NCBI GenBank assembly: GCA_029204225.1
Contig: CM055100.1
Coordinates: 46,049,840 to 46,113,839, forward strand
Reading direction: 5' to 3'
From: Diphasiastrum complanatum
Lineage: Eukaryota; Streptophyta; Lycopodiopsida; Lycopodiales; Lycopodiaceae
DNA: 64,000 bases
Of the stretch, positions 1-11,702 are shown one piece after another; within the stretch, counting starts at the first letter, position 1; each line of letters begins with the position of its first letter. Both the position numbers and the translations under genes were made by a program. Under the pieces are notes generated by a model. The model was not told the origin of the DNA and searched no databases. It worked only from the letters and a program-made list of their open reading frames with translations.

Positions 1-700
<700 letters not shown>

Positions 701-1219
701 GATACAAAAGTTGGTGTCACATGGCCTTACATAGACCAAAACTAGAGTTAAGGGTGACTGCCCCACATTAGAGGAGTTCTCAATATCAAAAAGACTCTTT
801 GTAAAGAGACTTTTATTTTTTTTCTTTAGTTTTGACCGTCACCAGGCCCAATCAAAATGCATAGATTTGAAATCTACATAACGTAGTTCAAAATTAATTG
901 AGAAATAAAAATGCAATATAGAAAACTTTGAAATTTGTGTCCGGCAGCATGGACGTATTCCATTGGTTTCTTCTTCCTGCCCAACACGTGCTAATCTGCC
1001 TGACGTCAATACCTCAAGTTAAATTTACTTGACTATGTTGGTTAGTATAATGAAATTTTTCTAACTATACTAGTTACAGTTATAGAAATACAGTATGTAC
1101 AGTTACATAAGATATGGTATATGCAGTAACTGTGACTATGTTGGCATTCACATTAGATTAAATGTGATACGAAAAATTGAAATTGAGTATCATATCAGAG
1201 AGATTTTGGCGCCCAAGCT

Positions 1220-1892
1220 TTGAAAATAGCAATGGCAAGGAGACCCAGATCTACAATTGAGTCTGTGATTCTTTACAATGAGAAAGATGAAGCTGATAAC
1301 TGGAAGCCAACAAAATATACGAAGAATTCATGGATATTGCTGCATCCATCATCAAAGGGCAATTTTCGACAGAAGAAAAGAGCAAAAATGGCTTACAAAT
1401 CTTATTGCAAAGCGAAAATTTGGAGTTTAAGACTACCTCGGGAGGTCAATCGATATCAGAAGTCTTAGTACAACATGTATATATGCATTCAGAAATCAAA
1501 GTACATGATATCAATCCTCATGATCATAAAAAATGTAATTGTAAGTATATCAAAACATATGCACTCTACAACAATCATAAGTGATTTTCTTTATTGATGC
1601 TCTTCAGATTATGATTTAAATGCTTCAACATTGTTTTTTTCTTTCAGATTTATATCCATCATGCATAAGTGAATGGGAGCCCGCACAATCACTTGCAGGA
1701 ATATTAGACGTGATTCACTCTGATCTTGGAAAGCTGCAATACAGAGGAAGAAGTCCAAAGGAACTTGCAGATTGTGGTATCTATTTTATGAATCTTTATA
1801 TACACCACAAACAGAGGGAGGTTTTGGCAAGCTCGAAGCAATTCCATTGCCTAGTTTTCAAAGTGATGAAAAAGAGAAGAAAATTTCAGTGA
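1220..1892 (+). pseudogene. Decayed gene fragment with one probable intron, family not recognised
   Basis: One frame runs from 1220 to about 1330, and a second (ATG 1330) continues to about 1540. A good plant donor (GTAAGT at 1541) and a pyrimidine-rich acceptor (CTTTCAG ending 1647) bracket a 107-bp intron. Splicing joins the frame to 1648-1790 without a stop, giving a stretch containing SEWEPAQSLAGILD and GRSPKELADCG. After about 1775 coding potential passes to another frame (YESLYTPQTEGGFGKLEAIP), which implies a frameshift, and a shift is also needed near 1300. Composition looks protein-coding, but I do not recognise a family. It could be the 5' part of the gene whose remains lie at 17.7-19.3 kb, with the retrotransposons between inserted later; that link is only an inference from position. 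Confidence 0.4.
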
Positions 1893-1989
1893 TATCTACT
1901 CCAACACATTCACTTTTTCTTTTCTTCTATCATTTGATGAACCATTTTGCTTTGATGAGATTTTTGCATCTCAAAGTTGGAGTGAGACA

Positions 1990-2559
1990 ATACTAGCTTT
2001 ATAATGATTTCTCTTGTAAGGACAGGTCTTTTGTTCTTGATTTTTTAGAATTGATCCTAGATCAATTGGAAAGCAAATGGTTATGCCATCAAATGTATGC
2101 TCTTGGATCTTGTAAGAGCAATAATGAGTTTTTTATTCATAGTGTGAAAAATTGTCTTTTTTCATGTTGTGAGACAATTTGTAAAAACAATATGAGAATA
2201 AGTGAATCATCTTCCAAGGTATCCATAATGATGTATTTAGGCTCATTAGATCTGAGATTGGCATGGAAATCAGGCATTAAGATATGATGCAAACTCTTTG
2301 TTATTATAGCACCCGCATAGTCTTGCCAATCTTGATGTGTCTAATTTCTCAAGATCTTGGTAATATAATGATGGATCTTTGTGATCCTTATCAGTCAAGA
2401 AGCGTTGGAGTTAATCTTCACTCCTACTTACCTAAACTCATTTCCTGAGCACTACGATATTCTCTCTCTACAACAACAACAACCTTATTTGCATAAGTCG
2501 AACAGTCTTACATATAACTACTTGAAGAAGAATAGGATCGACTCAACTTCATTGACGTC
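1990..2559. other. No gene seen
   Basis: Only short open frames without recognisable motifs occur here. Part of it may be the LTR or leader of Copia element A, whose gag begins near 2560, but no matching second LTR or primer-binding site was found. Confidence 0.4.
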
Positions 2560-2905
2560 GACTTCACCAACTCGACCGAACTCTATCGACGAATTTGACT
2601 CCATCAACATCCTTGATAAATACGTTCAACGGTGACAATTTTCACATGTCTCTTTGAGAAAGAATTTTGAGGATACGTCAACGGTTCCATAGCCAAGCCA
2701 ACTGAACCTGACATGTTGACACTTGGGAAGCTAAGGATGGCAAAGCTCTTTCCATTGTATCTCTGAATCTTAAATATTCACAAATAGCTCATGTAGCAAA
2801 TTGTTCCAACTCCAAAGAAGCATGGGACATTATCTATAGTCTATATGAAACAACAGATGTATTGACTCGTCTCTTCCTGAGAAAGAAGTTATTGTCTCTC
2901 ACTCT
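2560..2905 (+). pseudogene. Copia A gag, N-terminal part
   Basis: Frames with several stops and shifts encode a Ty1/Copia gag of the UBN2/DUF4219 type. The clearest run, from about 2720, reads TWEAKDGKALSIVSLNL, then AHVANCSNSKEAWDII and LYETTDVLTRLFLRKKL, with the conserved tryptophan of the SKEAWD block. Gag forms the particle in which reverse transcription occurs. The N-terminal start is uncertain because frames are broken before 2700. The missing continuation is at 9840. Confidence 0.7.
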
Positions 2906-2971
2906 GTTGACTAACTTGCGCCTGGAACCGATACTGCCTCGTCGGTATTGCATTCAAGCGTGCCTTACATC

Positions 2972-3577
2972 TGTCAAAATATTGAAAAATCTATCTAATG
3001 TTGTGAGTATGGGTCAAATGCCAAAGATGAATTGAGATCTTTTGGCTTAGTATAGACCCATCTTAGAATAAAATATTCAAGGTAGGTAGAAGTAGAAACT
3101 TGAGCTACCATAGGAATTGCCATTGGTACTTTACATGCCACATTTAATGCATGAAAAGACTATGTGGCACAATTCATAGCGAGGTGGCTTGGATAAGTCT
3201 AGATAGCTTGAGAGGTGGATCCACAACTCCAGTTCAACTCAAAGTAGGAGAAGAGTCCATGGATCTATATATATGTGATGTACTCTCATTGAGAAGATGA
3301 TGAAAATGGTGTGTAATGCAAATTTGGAGACAAGCTCTTTGTGCCCTCTCTCTCTCCACGAGTTTTGTACTTGCTATTTTCTCTCTCAAGCTGAGTAGAG
3401 GCATTTATGATGCTTTGTCTTATGTTTTGTTGATAGATCTTGCTTGTAACACAATAATATTGCTTGTATGATCAGCTTTTCTATTGACAACCAATGCTAG
3501 TCTGATCTTTATGGTGCTATTGTACTTAGGAGATCAGAAATACATGTGTAGGGCGTCCCACACGTGTGAATTCAGCA
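2972..3577 (+). repeat. 5' LTR of Copia B
   Basis: 606 bp, starts TGTCAAAATATTG and ends TTCAGCA (TG..CA). It matches 8994-9608 along its length with scattered substitutions and small indels. A TATA-like CTATATATATGTG near 3264 is the likely promoter. A CACACGTGTG palindrome lies at 3559-3568, nine bases from the 3' end. Confidence 0.95.
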
Positions 3578-3590
3578 TGGGTATCAGAGC
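3578..3590 (+). other. Primer-binding site of Copia B
   Basis: TGGGTATCAGAGC directly follows the LTR. It matches the plant initiator tRNA-Met primer site TGGTATCAGAGC with one extra G. Confidence 0.88.
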
Positions 3591-4070
3591 CTACCTAAGT
3601 TTTACAAGCAAATCTAATCAAAAACTTTGCAGATCTGATCAGATTTCAAGGTAGGAATTGTCTAGATTCTACCTTCTAGCTAGTTTGCAGTTTTCTTGTG
3701 ATTCTGAGCTATAAACCACATTGAATGGGCCAGATCAGGTACTGTGCGGAATTTCAGGTGCTGGCACATGTGAAATCTGCCCAATTTCAAATTTCAAGCA
3801 GGTTAGCCCACTAGAAAGCTAGAAATGTGTAGAATTTGATGCAATTGGATAAGCCAATAAGAAGTTATAAGCTTTTGAAGAGTCGTAGGTAGGGCGCCTA
3901 GACCTGTGGCAAATCATGTGTACATGTCATTTATTGCTTGAATGATCACAAAAATCATCCAGAAGCTACATAATCTCATCTATATGTGATTTAGACAAAA
4001 CTTATAGGTTGTAGGCAAATTGTTTCATACAAATAGATTGTATTTGAGTCAATTTGACATTCTTGGAATA

Positions 4071-4086
4071 TTTCACACGTGTGAAA
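4071..4086. promoter_or_regulatory. 16-bp perfect palindrome with G-box core in Copia B leader
   Basis: TTTCACACGTGTGAAA is a perfect palindrome around CACGTG, the plant G-box bound by bHLH and bZIP factors. Relatives occur in both LTRs of B, at 3765 in the leader, and several times in solo LTR C. That it binds a factor is an inference from motif and recurrence. Confidence 0.4.
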
Positions 4087-4289
4087 TTTAGAGAATCATA
4101 ACTTTTGCCATACTTCATCTTTTTTGATGATTCAAATCTTGTTTTAGAGAGATTGTCAAGTTAATGAGATCTATCTCATAGTTTTTTGCCAAGTCTTACA
4201 TAGGATTTGGTTATGTACCCTTGATTGGTTCCTATAGTGAGAAGATAAGCAATTCTTCCATCCATCTTTTTTTATTTCCATCATTCTTT

Positions 4290-5645
4290 ATGACTTCAAT
4301 GGGTGTCTTTCTATTAGAAGCAAGTGAAAGATTGTCAACCTCCAATTACTCAATTTGGAAGGTTAGAATGGAATCTGTCTTAATACTACAAGATGTGATG
4401 GATATTGTACTTGGCATTGAATAAGAACCACAAATTCCTCAAGAAATTCCAAAGTACAAAATGAGAGCCAGGATGGCTCTGCATTATATTAAGATGAATG
4501 TCTCAAATGACATATTCAGAGAAATTGGTGCTTGTACTAATGCCAAAGATGCTTGGGATACCCTCAAGTCTATCTATGAGGCAAAAAATACTTCTAGACT
4601 CCTAACACTAAGAAACCAAATTTTTCCAAAGTGTACAGAAAAGTGATGAATGTGCTTCATCTTATGTAATGAGAGTTAAAGACCTCCATAGAGAATTGTC
4701 ATGCATAGGAGACTCCATCAACCAAAATGAACTTGTTCAAGTCATACTTAATGGGTTAAAGGAGGAATATGACAACCTTGTTTAGAGTTATGCCATTAAG
4801 GAGGAGCTACCAAGTTTGGAAGCACTCCAAAGTGTGCTCATTTCTGAAGAATCAAGACAAGAGTATAAACTCTTGAAAATGGAGAGACTGTCTCTCAACA
4901 TTGATGGTAAAGCTCTCTTTACCAAAGACAAGCACAAGACAAGAAGTAAGAATCGACACCAATCCTCTTTAAGCAAGAACAATCTTATTTCCAAGGAGAA
5001 AGGAGATGAGGATGAGTTCTCTCAAGCTTCCACATCCAAGAAGAAGAAGCAAAACATCAAGTGTTTCTTTTGTGGCAAGAAGGGGCATTATGCCACCAAT
5101 TGCTTCAAGAAGAAGAGTCAATTCAAGCAAGCCAACATTTCTAATGAAGAGAAGGAAGATGCTCATGCAAGTGATGGAGAGGGATCTCTTATGGTCTCGA
5201 GTTTTTCTTCATCACCTTTCAAGAAGGATGGTTCGTGGTATATCGACAGTGGAGCTTCCTCACATATGTGTAGTTCCAAGTATTCTTTTTCATCCATGTC
5301 ACCCTATGAAGGAGCCAAGAAGTCCATCTACACAGCAAATGATCATGAGTGTGCTATTGAAGGCATAGGGACCATTCCCTTAAAGCTTTCTTCATCAAAA
5401 GTTCTTTCTCTGTCTAATGTACTTTTTGTTCCCAAGTTAACAAAAAATCTTATTAGTGTTGGGCAATTGTTTGATAGTGGACTAGATGTGAATTTCAATG
5501 TTGATACATGTACAATCAATAAGCATGATGAGATCCTTGCATTTGGGTCTAGATATGGTGGAATCTACAAGCCTGATCCCAAAGAGTATGCTAACTCTTG
5601 TGATAGTTTTTGCTACTCATATGTCTTTGGAGGAACTATGGCATA
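4290..5645 (+). pseudogene. Copia B gag and protease
   Basis: Starts at ATG 4290. The gag runs in one frame to about 4640 with an in-frame TAA at 4422, shifts frame near 4630, meets a TAG near 4783, then stays open to 5645. A CCHC zinc knuckle (CFFCGKKGHYATNC) lies at about 5068-5115 in a lysine-rich stretch. The aspartic protease follows with active site WYIDSGASSHM near 5240 and the VLFVPKLTKNLISVGQL block. Gag packages the RNA and the protease matures the polyprotein. The shift near 5600 moves the reading into the integrase frame. The stops and shifts make it non-functional. Confidence 0.9.
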
Positions 5646-6714
5646 GAAGGTTGGGACATCCTAACTATAATTCTATGGTGTCCATGGTCAAGAAAGCCAA
5701 AGCTATTGGCTTGCCTAATCTTATCTCCAAGAATTTCAAGCCATGTGAGGCTTGTGCCATATCTAACTATCATAAGAAGCCTTTTTCAAAGTCATCTATC
5801 AAGACTACACATCCATTGGAGCTCATACACTCGGATGTGCACTTCTCATCTTCAAAGAGCAAGGGTGGTGCTACTTGCTTTATAACTTTCATTGATAATT
5901 TCACTAGATTTACTTGGGTATATCTTCTAGCTTCAAAATCTATGGTGTTTGACTATTTCCTAAAGTTCAAAGCTCTAGTTGAAAATCAAATTTCTTACAA
6001 AATCAAGATTCTTAGAAGTGATGGAGGTGGTGAGTACACTTCCAATAAACTCCATGATTATTGTGAGCTTGAAGGCATTAAAAGTGAGTTTTCTTGTGCA
6101 TATACACCATCTCAAAATGGGGTGACTGAAAGAAAGAATAGAAGACTGTGTGAATGTGCCAAAACCATCATAATTGAGGCATCTTTGCCAAAAGACTTTT
6201 GGGGTGAGGCTATCAATTGTTCAAACTATCTTTGCAATAGACTCTCTCATGTTGCACTTGGAGGAAAGTCACCATATGAAGCACTCTATTTGAAGAAACC
6301 TAAGGTTGAACACCTTAGAGTATTTGGATGCATATGCTTTGTCCATATTCCCTTGGAGACGAGAAAGAAGGATGATCCTTGGATATTCATCCAACAAGAA
6401 AGCCTATCGAATCTACATGCTCTCTACCTCTAAAGTAATTGATAGTAGAGATGTAGTTTTTCATGAAGAAGAAAAATCCAATCTTGGAGGGGCCAAGATC
6501 AAGCAACCTCAAAATCTATCGCCTATTGTTATTGAAGGCAATCAACATATGGAGGAGTCAAGATTTGAAGATGGAAGTCCTCGGATTTTCACTCCTAGAA
6601 GATCCATGAGGGAGAGATCTGAGCCCAAGAGGCTCACTTATGATGACAAAGGAAAACAAGTGGATCTTGATTCCACTTATGCTTATTTTGTTTCTCATGA
6701 GGAGCCCAAAGATG
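5619..6714 (+). pseudogene. Copia B integrase
   Basis: Opens with a GAG-pre-integrase domain (ELWHRRLGHPNYNSM, then CEACAISNYHKKPF, giving the H and C zinc ligands), followed by the integrase core. The catalytic triad is present: Asp in LIHSDVH, Asp in LRSDGGGEY and Glu in GVTERKNRR, with exactly 35 residues between the second and third. A frameshift near 6370 leads into the C-terminal linker, which contains RRSMRERSEPKRLTYDDKGK. Integrase inserts the cDNA into host DNA. The reading is cut at 6714 by solo LTR C and resumes at 7547. Confidence 0.92.
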
Positions 6715-7546
6715 TGTGAAAAAAGTACAAAAAGGACCAATAGTGGATCCTAATCAGATCCTCAATAGGGATTGGATGTTAGAGTTACTTGATCTATCAA
6801 TCTACATAAGATTAAGATCAATCTAGATCAATTCTAGACATAAAATCCAAAAAAGAACAATCATTTATTGAAGGTAAATGTACTTGCTGGTTTCACACGT
6901 GTGAAACCCTGTCAGGGTACGGACTCCAACCTGAAAATCAAGTACACATTGATAGAACCTCAAAACAATCAAAACAAATGTAGACAAATGGAGAGAATCA
7001 CTCAAAATTGCTTCCAAAACCAAGATTGGTGTCTCACATTGATTATGGCCAAATGTGGCTCTATATATACAATAAGTGGGAGCTCGTGGTACTGATCATC
7101 CCTTTGATCCCACATGTGTGAAGGTGCTTTGTCATATGATGATTCATCATGCAAAACTGACACTTGGACAAAACCTTCTATTTTGAGCACTTTTGGTCCA
7201 TTTTCCTTCTATATGGAGATCTACTTGGAAATCTTCTAGAAGTCAAAATTTGCCTACTTCAGCTTATTCCACACATGTGAGCTGTCCTCTACACATGTGC
7301 TATGACACCTATCCAAAGGATGTGGCTCATGCAATCAATAGATTGATGCCATGTGTCATATGTCTTAAAAACTAGTTTTTGACCTATTTAGTCACTAGAA
7401 CTTGAATTAAATCATATGTACATCCTATATGATTATGGTACATGACAAGTACACTAGTTTCACAGGTGGGAACAGTCTCCACACATGTGTGTTTATCTAT
7501 ATACAAGATTTTTGGCCTCTACCAGGCTTATTTTGCATTTTTCACA
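6715..7546. mobile_element. Solo LTR C inside Copia B
   Basis: 832 bp begin TGTGAAAAA and end TTTTTCACA, a 9-bp inverted terminal repeat with TG..CA ends. AGATG is duplicated on both sides (6710-6714 and 7547-7551). Removing the insert and one AGATG restores the reading KDVQEALNTKEW, so the edges are secure. There is no coding content. A TATA-like CTATATATAC lies at 7061-7070. It carries several CACRYGTG motifs, including a 20-bp palindrome at 6889. It is most simply a solo LTR left by LTR-LTR recombination; the parent family is not otherwise seen here. Confidence 0.9.
6889..6908. promoter_or_regulatory. 20-bp perfect palindrome with G-box core
   Basis: GGTTTCACACGTGTGAAACC is self-complementary over all 20 bases and contains TTTCACACGTGTGAAA, also found in the leader of Copia B. 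Its place in an LTR suggests a regulatory site; this is an inference. Confidence 0.42.
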
Positions 7547-8975
7547 AGATGTTCAAGAAGCCCTCAATACCAAGGAGTGGTATGAGGCCATGAAGATTGA
7601 ATATGATGCCTTGATCACCAACCACACATGGGAGCTAGTGGATCCACCACCTTACATGCATATCATTGGATGCAAGTGGGTGTTCTTTGCTCCTGTAGCA
7701 AAGATGGTGACAATAAGAATCATAATCTCTCTTGCCTTATTTTTTAAGTGAAAATTGTTTCAACTTGATGTCTCCAACGCTTTTTTGAATGGCTATCTTG
7801 AGGAGGAGATATACATGGAACAGCCTCAAGGATTTATCAAGGATAAATCTAAGGTGTGTTTGCTATTTAGAAGTCTTTATGGATTAAAGCAAGCACCTAG
7901 ATCATGGTATTCAAGACTCAACAACTTTCTACTTTCATTAGGATTTGTGCTTAGTGACTATGATCCTTCTATGTACTTAAAATTTGATGGCAGTAATATT
8001 GTCATTCTTCTAATCTATGTAGATGACATTATTCTTAGTGGAAGTTGTTTGATGCTAGTTCAAGAAACCAAAGATGCATTAGGAAAAGAATTTAAAATGC
8101 AAGATCTAGGAGAGATCCATTACATTTTGGGCCTTGAGATTGATTTTCATGAAGAGTATGCTTTTATTTGTCAATCTAGATATGTCTTTTCTATGTTGAG
8201 AAAATTCAATATGCAAAGTTGTAAAGACATAGATACTCCCATGGAGCAACATGTAAAAGATCCTATTAAAGGTGATGAAAGATCCTTCGAGGACATCACA
8301 CTTTATAGGAGTCTTATAGGCTCTTTAATTTGGCTTACTATCACTAGACCCGATCTGAGTGTGCACAAATTGAGTCAATTTATGCAAGATCCCAAGATCC
8401 AACATTGGAAGATGGCCAAGAAAGTTCTAAGATATGTATCTTCTACTCAAGATTATGGTTTATTGTACAAGAATGAAGATCTAACCATTGTTGGCTATTC
8501 AGATTCCGATTTTGCAAGTGATAAAATGGATCGGAAGCCCATTAATGCATATACTATCTTTCTTGGAGGCAATCTTGTGTCTTGGCTTTCAAAGAAGCAA
8601 GATACCATATCTCTATAATCTTGTGAGGCCGAGTACAAAGCACTCACTACAACAACTAAAGAGGTGCTTTGGATCAAGAGGTTAATCATGGAGCTAAAGT
8701 ACATCAAAGAGGATGATCTTCCCTTGATCAAATGTGACAACATATCAGCACAAGCTCTTGCAAACAATCCTATTTTTCATGCAAGAAGCAAGCATATAGA
8801 AGTGGCACACCATTTTGTAAGGGAAAAGCTCATGGGAGGTGAAATCAACTTAGAACATGTTGACACATCTTCATGTATTGCTGATCTTCTCACAAAGCCA
8901 CTTTGCAAAAGTGCCTTCTCAAAGCATAGGTCTAATCTTGGTCTTATCTCAAGATCAATGCTTGATCCACATTAG
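7547..8975 (+). pseudogene. Copia B reverse transcriptase and RNase H
   Basis: Resumes the polyprotein at VQEALNTKEWYEAM. The usual KWVF block is joined directly to FAPVAK, so about 30-40 residues of the RT N-terminus are deleted. After a TGA at 7749 the RT continues with [22 protein letters not shown] and the catalytic YVDD at 8016-8027. RNase H follows (SDSDFASD, then SCEAEYKAL and a DNISAQALA block) with an in-frame TAA at 8616. The last frame ends at 8975, 18 bp before the 3' LTR. The enzymes would copy element RNA into cDNA; the deletion and stops make this copy inactive. Confidence 0.92.
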
Positions 8976-8982
8976 ATACAAT

Positions 8983-8993
8983 TTTAGGAGGAG
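8983..8993 (+). other. Polypurine tract of Copia B
   Basis: A short purine run ending AGGAGGAG directly abuts the TG of the 3' LTR, the position of the plus-strand primer. Confidence 0.75.
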
Positions 8994-9608
8994 TGTCAAA
9001 ATATTGAAAAATTTATCTAATGTTGTGAGTATGGGTCCTAAAAATGCCAAAGATGAATTGAGCTCTTTTGGCTTAGTATAGACTCATCTTAGAATAAAAT
9101 ATTCAAGGTAGGTAGAAGTAGAAACTCGAGCTACCATAGGAATTGCCATTTGTACTTTACATGCCACATTTAATGCATGAAAAGACTATGTGGCACAATT
9201 AGACATAGTGAGGTGGCTTGGATAAGTCTAGATAGCTTGAGAGGTGGATCCACAACTCCAATTCAACTCAAAGTAGGAGAAGAGTCCATGGATCTATATA
9301 TATGTGATGTACTCTCATTGAGAAGATGATGAAAATGGTGTGTAATGCAAATTTGGAGACAAGCTCTTTGTGTCCTCTCTCTCTCTCCACGAGTTTTGTA
9401 CTTGCTATTTTCTCTCTCTAGCCGAGTAGAGGCATTTATGATGCTTTGTCTTATGTTTTGTTGACAGATCTTGCTTGTAACACAATAATATTGCTTGTAT
9501 GATCAGCTTTCTTATTGACAACCAATGCTAGTCTGATCTTTATGGTGTTATTGTACTTAGGAGATCAAAAATACATGTGTAGCCAGTCCCACACGTGTGA
9601 ATTCAGTA
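8994..9608 (+). repeat. 3' LTR of Copia B
   Basis: 615 bp matching the 5' LTR. It ends TTCAGTA, so the terminal CA has mutated to TA. The palindrome CACACGTGTG is kept at 9590-9599. The target duplication ACATC follows directly. Confidence 0.95.
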
Positions 9609-9839
9609 ACATCTCCTTTCTTGTGTGCTCTTTGTTCACGCGCTCGGATCCGATACTCTAATTTCTAGTATCTCTTTCGAGCGCACATTGCCTTGAGGTG
9701 CTTTCCTGACTTGCAGTTTGCGTCTGAGAGCGATATTTGGAATTTTACATTTGTTGTTTTTGTTTAAAATGTCTAATTTTGATTCTAGTTTGTTTTGTTT
9801 TTTTTTTTTTTCATGAATTTGGTATTACTGATAGTTTGG

Positions 9840-10890
9840 AGTATTTCAAGATCAGTGAAGGAACCTCAGTCACTAATCATCTGAATGAATTCAAACAGTT
9901 GCTTAATCAACTTGCTGTAATAGGTTGGCCAGTATTGAATGAAAATGCTAACATGTCTCTTCTATTCATTCTTCCTCCCTCTTACGACAACTTAGTATTG
10001 CTCTTGAGCAATCCTCCTGACCTGTCTCTACAAAAGTTGACAGCAAGTTTATTGTAGAAAAAAGTAAGAAAAAAAAGCTTATCCACATCGAATACAAAGG
10101 CAGTCACCCTCTATTTGAATAAGCAACAGTTCCCGAAGAAGAGATTTTCAAAGGACAAGAAGACCAAAGCTGAGCAGATTGATTTAGACTAGCAATCACA
10201 ACAACACAATCGATAGCAATAAAAGCCTAAAACCAAATCTTTTTTGCAAGTATTGCAAGAGAACCAATCATGACATCAAGGACTGTCGAGTTCTCAAGCA
10301 CAATGAAACAAAGAAGAAGATGCAATAGGATGGAGGATCTGATTCTGCCAGAACCTCTCATGAAGACCCAACATTGCTAATGGTACAAGATGATCAACAA
10401 TGTAGAGACGCCTTACTATGGTATCTTGATTATGGTGCTTCTTAGCGCATGACTCCATGTAAGTTCCTATTCAAAGAACTCACGCTAGCATATTTGAAGT
10501 ATATTTACTTGGGTGACTCCATTACACATCAAATCAAAGGCCAAGGCTCCATACGCCTTCATCTTCCAAATGGTAATTTAACATTGTTTAAAAACGTACT
10601 TTATGTACCTAACCCGACAAAGAATTTACTTTCTATCAACAAGCTCACTAATTAGGGTTGCAAAGCCTTGTTCAATTCAAAACAATGTATTATTTTGGAT
10701 AAAGATCATAATGAAATCCTCTCTGCTAACAGAGAAGGTAACTTGTACATTTTGAGTCATGAGTATGCACTTTCTACCAATGTGAGTACTTCAAATGCCC
10801 AATTATGGCATCAAAGATTAGGAAACTTAAACATGAGATCTATCTTGTACATGCATCGTAACAATATGGTTAATGTGATGGCTCACTGAA
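9840..10890 (+). pseudogene. Copia A gag C-terminus, protease and GAG-pre-integrase
   Basis: Continues the gag at KISEGTSVTNHLNEFKQL and LPPSYDNLV up to a stop at 10055, then a degraded zinc-knuckle stretch (CKYCKRTNHDIKDC, two frames) near 10240-10290. The protease follows near 10420, with active site read as WYLDYGAS instead of the usual WxxDSGAS, so a serine is lost, plus a stop after it. Then come LYVPNPTKNLLSINKL and a GAG-pre-integrase piece (LWHQRLGNLNMRS) ending near 10890. Integrase, RT and RNase H are absent. Confidence 0.8.
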
Positions 10891-11702
10891 TTAGATTATT
10901 AGATATTTAATGTAGTATTTGAGATGTCGTTCCCCAAATAGAGAGATTTAGAGGTATTATACTCATGAAAAAGATGAATGAACTGGTTATCAAATGATAT
11001 TTGCTACATGCGGCCAGTACAACCTTTGTGTTTCAAATAATGATTTCACCAATTTTCTGATAATATTTTGGTACTAGTTTTTTTCCATACATTAACTATG
11101 TATGACCAATGTATGACCAATGCTGGGGATCGAGTGATTAAACAATCAACTACACACACAACATGATTAAGTTAGAGGTTTCTCAAGGTGAAGGCTTCAA
11201 TCATGACTTGACAGTTAAGCACAACCTGCAAATGATAGATTTCACAATGATAATAGTATAATTTAATCACCTGCATGCTTCAACATGGTTTGCAGTCTCA
11301 GAACATTATCAATCTTACTTTACATATCATTCATCATTAATTGGTACAGAGCTTACAAACCATGTAGAATTGGAAAAATAGTAAGCAGCATATACCTTCA
11401 TTCATTCGTAGAGAAATCATCAATAGTTCACTCTAAAAATATAAGCACAAGAGTATCTGCTCATCAAACTATTCTTATCAAAAATGGTAAATTACATCGG
11501 CTCCTTATAGTCTCGCGACTGTAATCATCATAACTGAAATTATCGAATTCGATTTCTTTTTCGCCCCTAGATCTCCAACCCGGATCAATTTTACACTTAA
11601 ACTGTAAAAATACTGAAATACATAAGAACTATGAAAGATCAGCTGTATAAAACTAAAAGTTTATAAGAATAAAAATAGAAATCATGTGACTGAATCAAGT
11701 CG
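10891..11702. other. No gene seen
   Basis: AT-rich sequence with only short frames and no recognised domain, lying between Copia A and the coiled-coil pseudogene on the minus strand. Confidence 0.4.

Larger units (their letters stand above)
2972..9608 (+). mobile_element. Full-length Ty1/Copia element B with LTRs and TSD
   Basis: A 6.6-kb element bounded by two related LTRs (2972-3577 and 8994-9608). The flanking 5-bp direct repeat ACATC (2967-2971 and 9609-9613) is an exact target-site duplication. A tRNA-Met primer site follows the 5' LTR and a purine tract precedes the 3' LTR. Internal order is gag, protease, integrase, reverse transcriptase, RNase H, as in Copia. It is inactive: gag and pol carry stops and frameshifts, the N-terminal RT segment is deleted, and a solo LTR (6715-7546) sits at the integrase-RT boundary. 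It is nested in Copia A. Confidence 0.95.
2560..10890 (+). mobile_element. Outer Copia element A, split by element B
   Basis: Remains of an old Ty1/Copia element whose gag lies on both sides of the nested element B. The left part (2560-2905) gives a UBN2-type gag ending in FLRKKLLSL. The right part (about 9840-10890) resumes at KISEGTSVTNHLNEF, the usual next segment of such gags. About 62 bp left and 230 bp right of B (2905-2966 and 9614-9840) do not fit the gag, so an additional small insertion preceded B. No LTRs of A were found and everything after the GAG-pre-integrase domain is missing. Confidence 0.7.
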
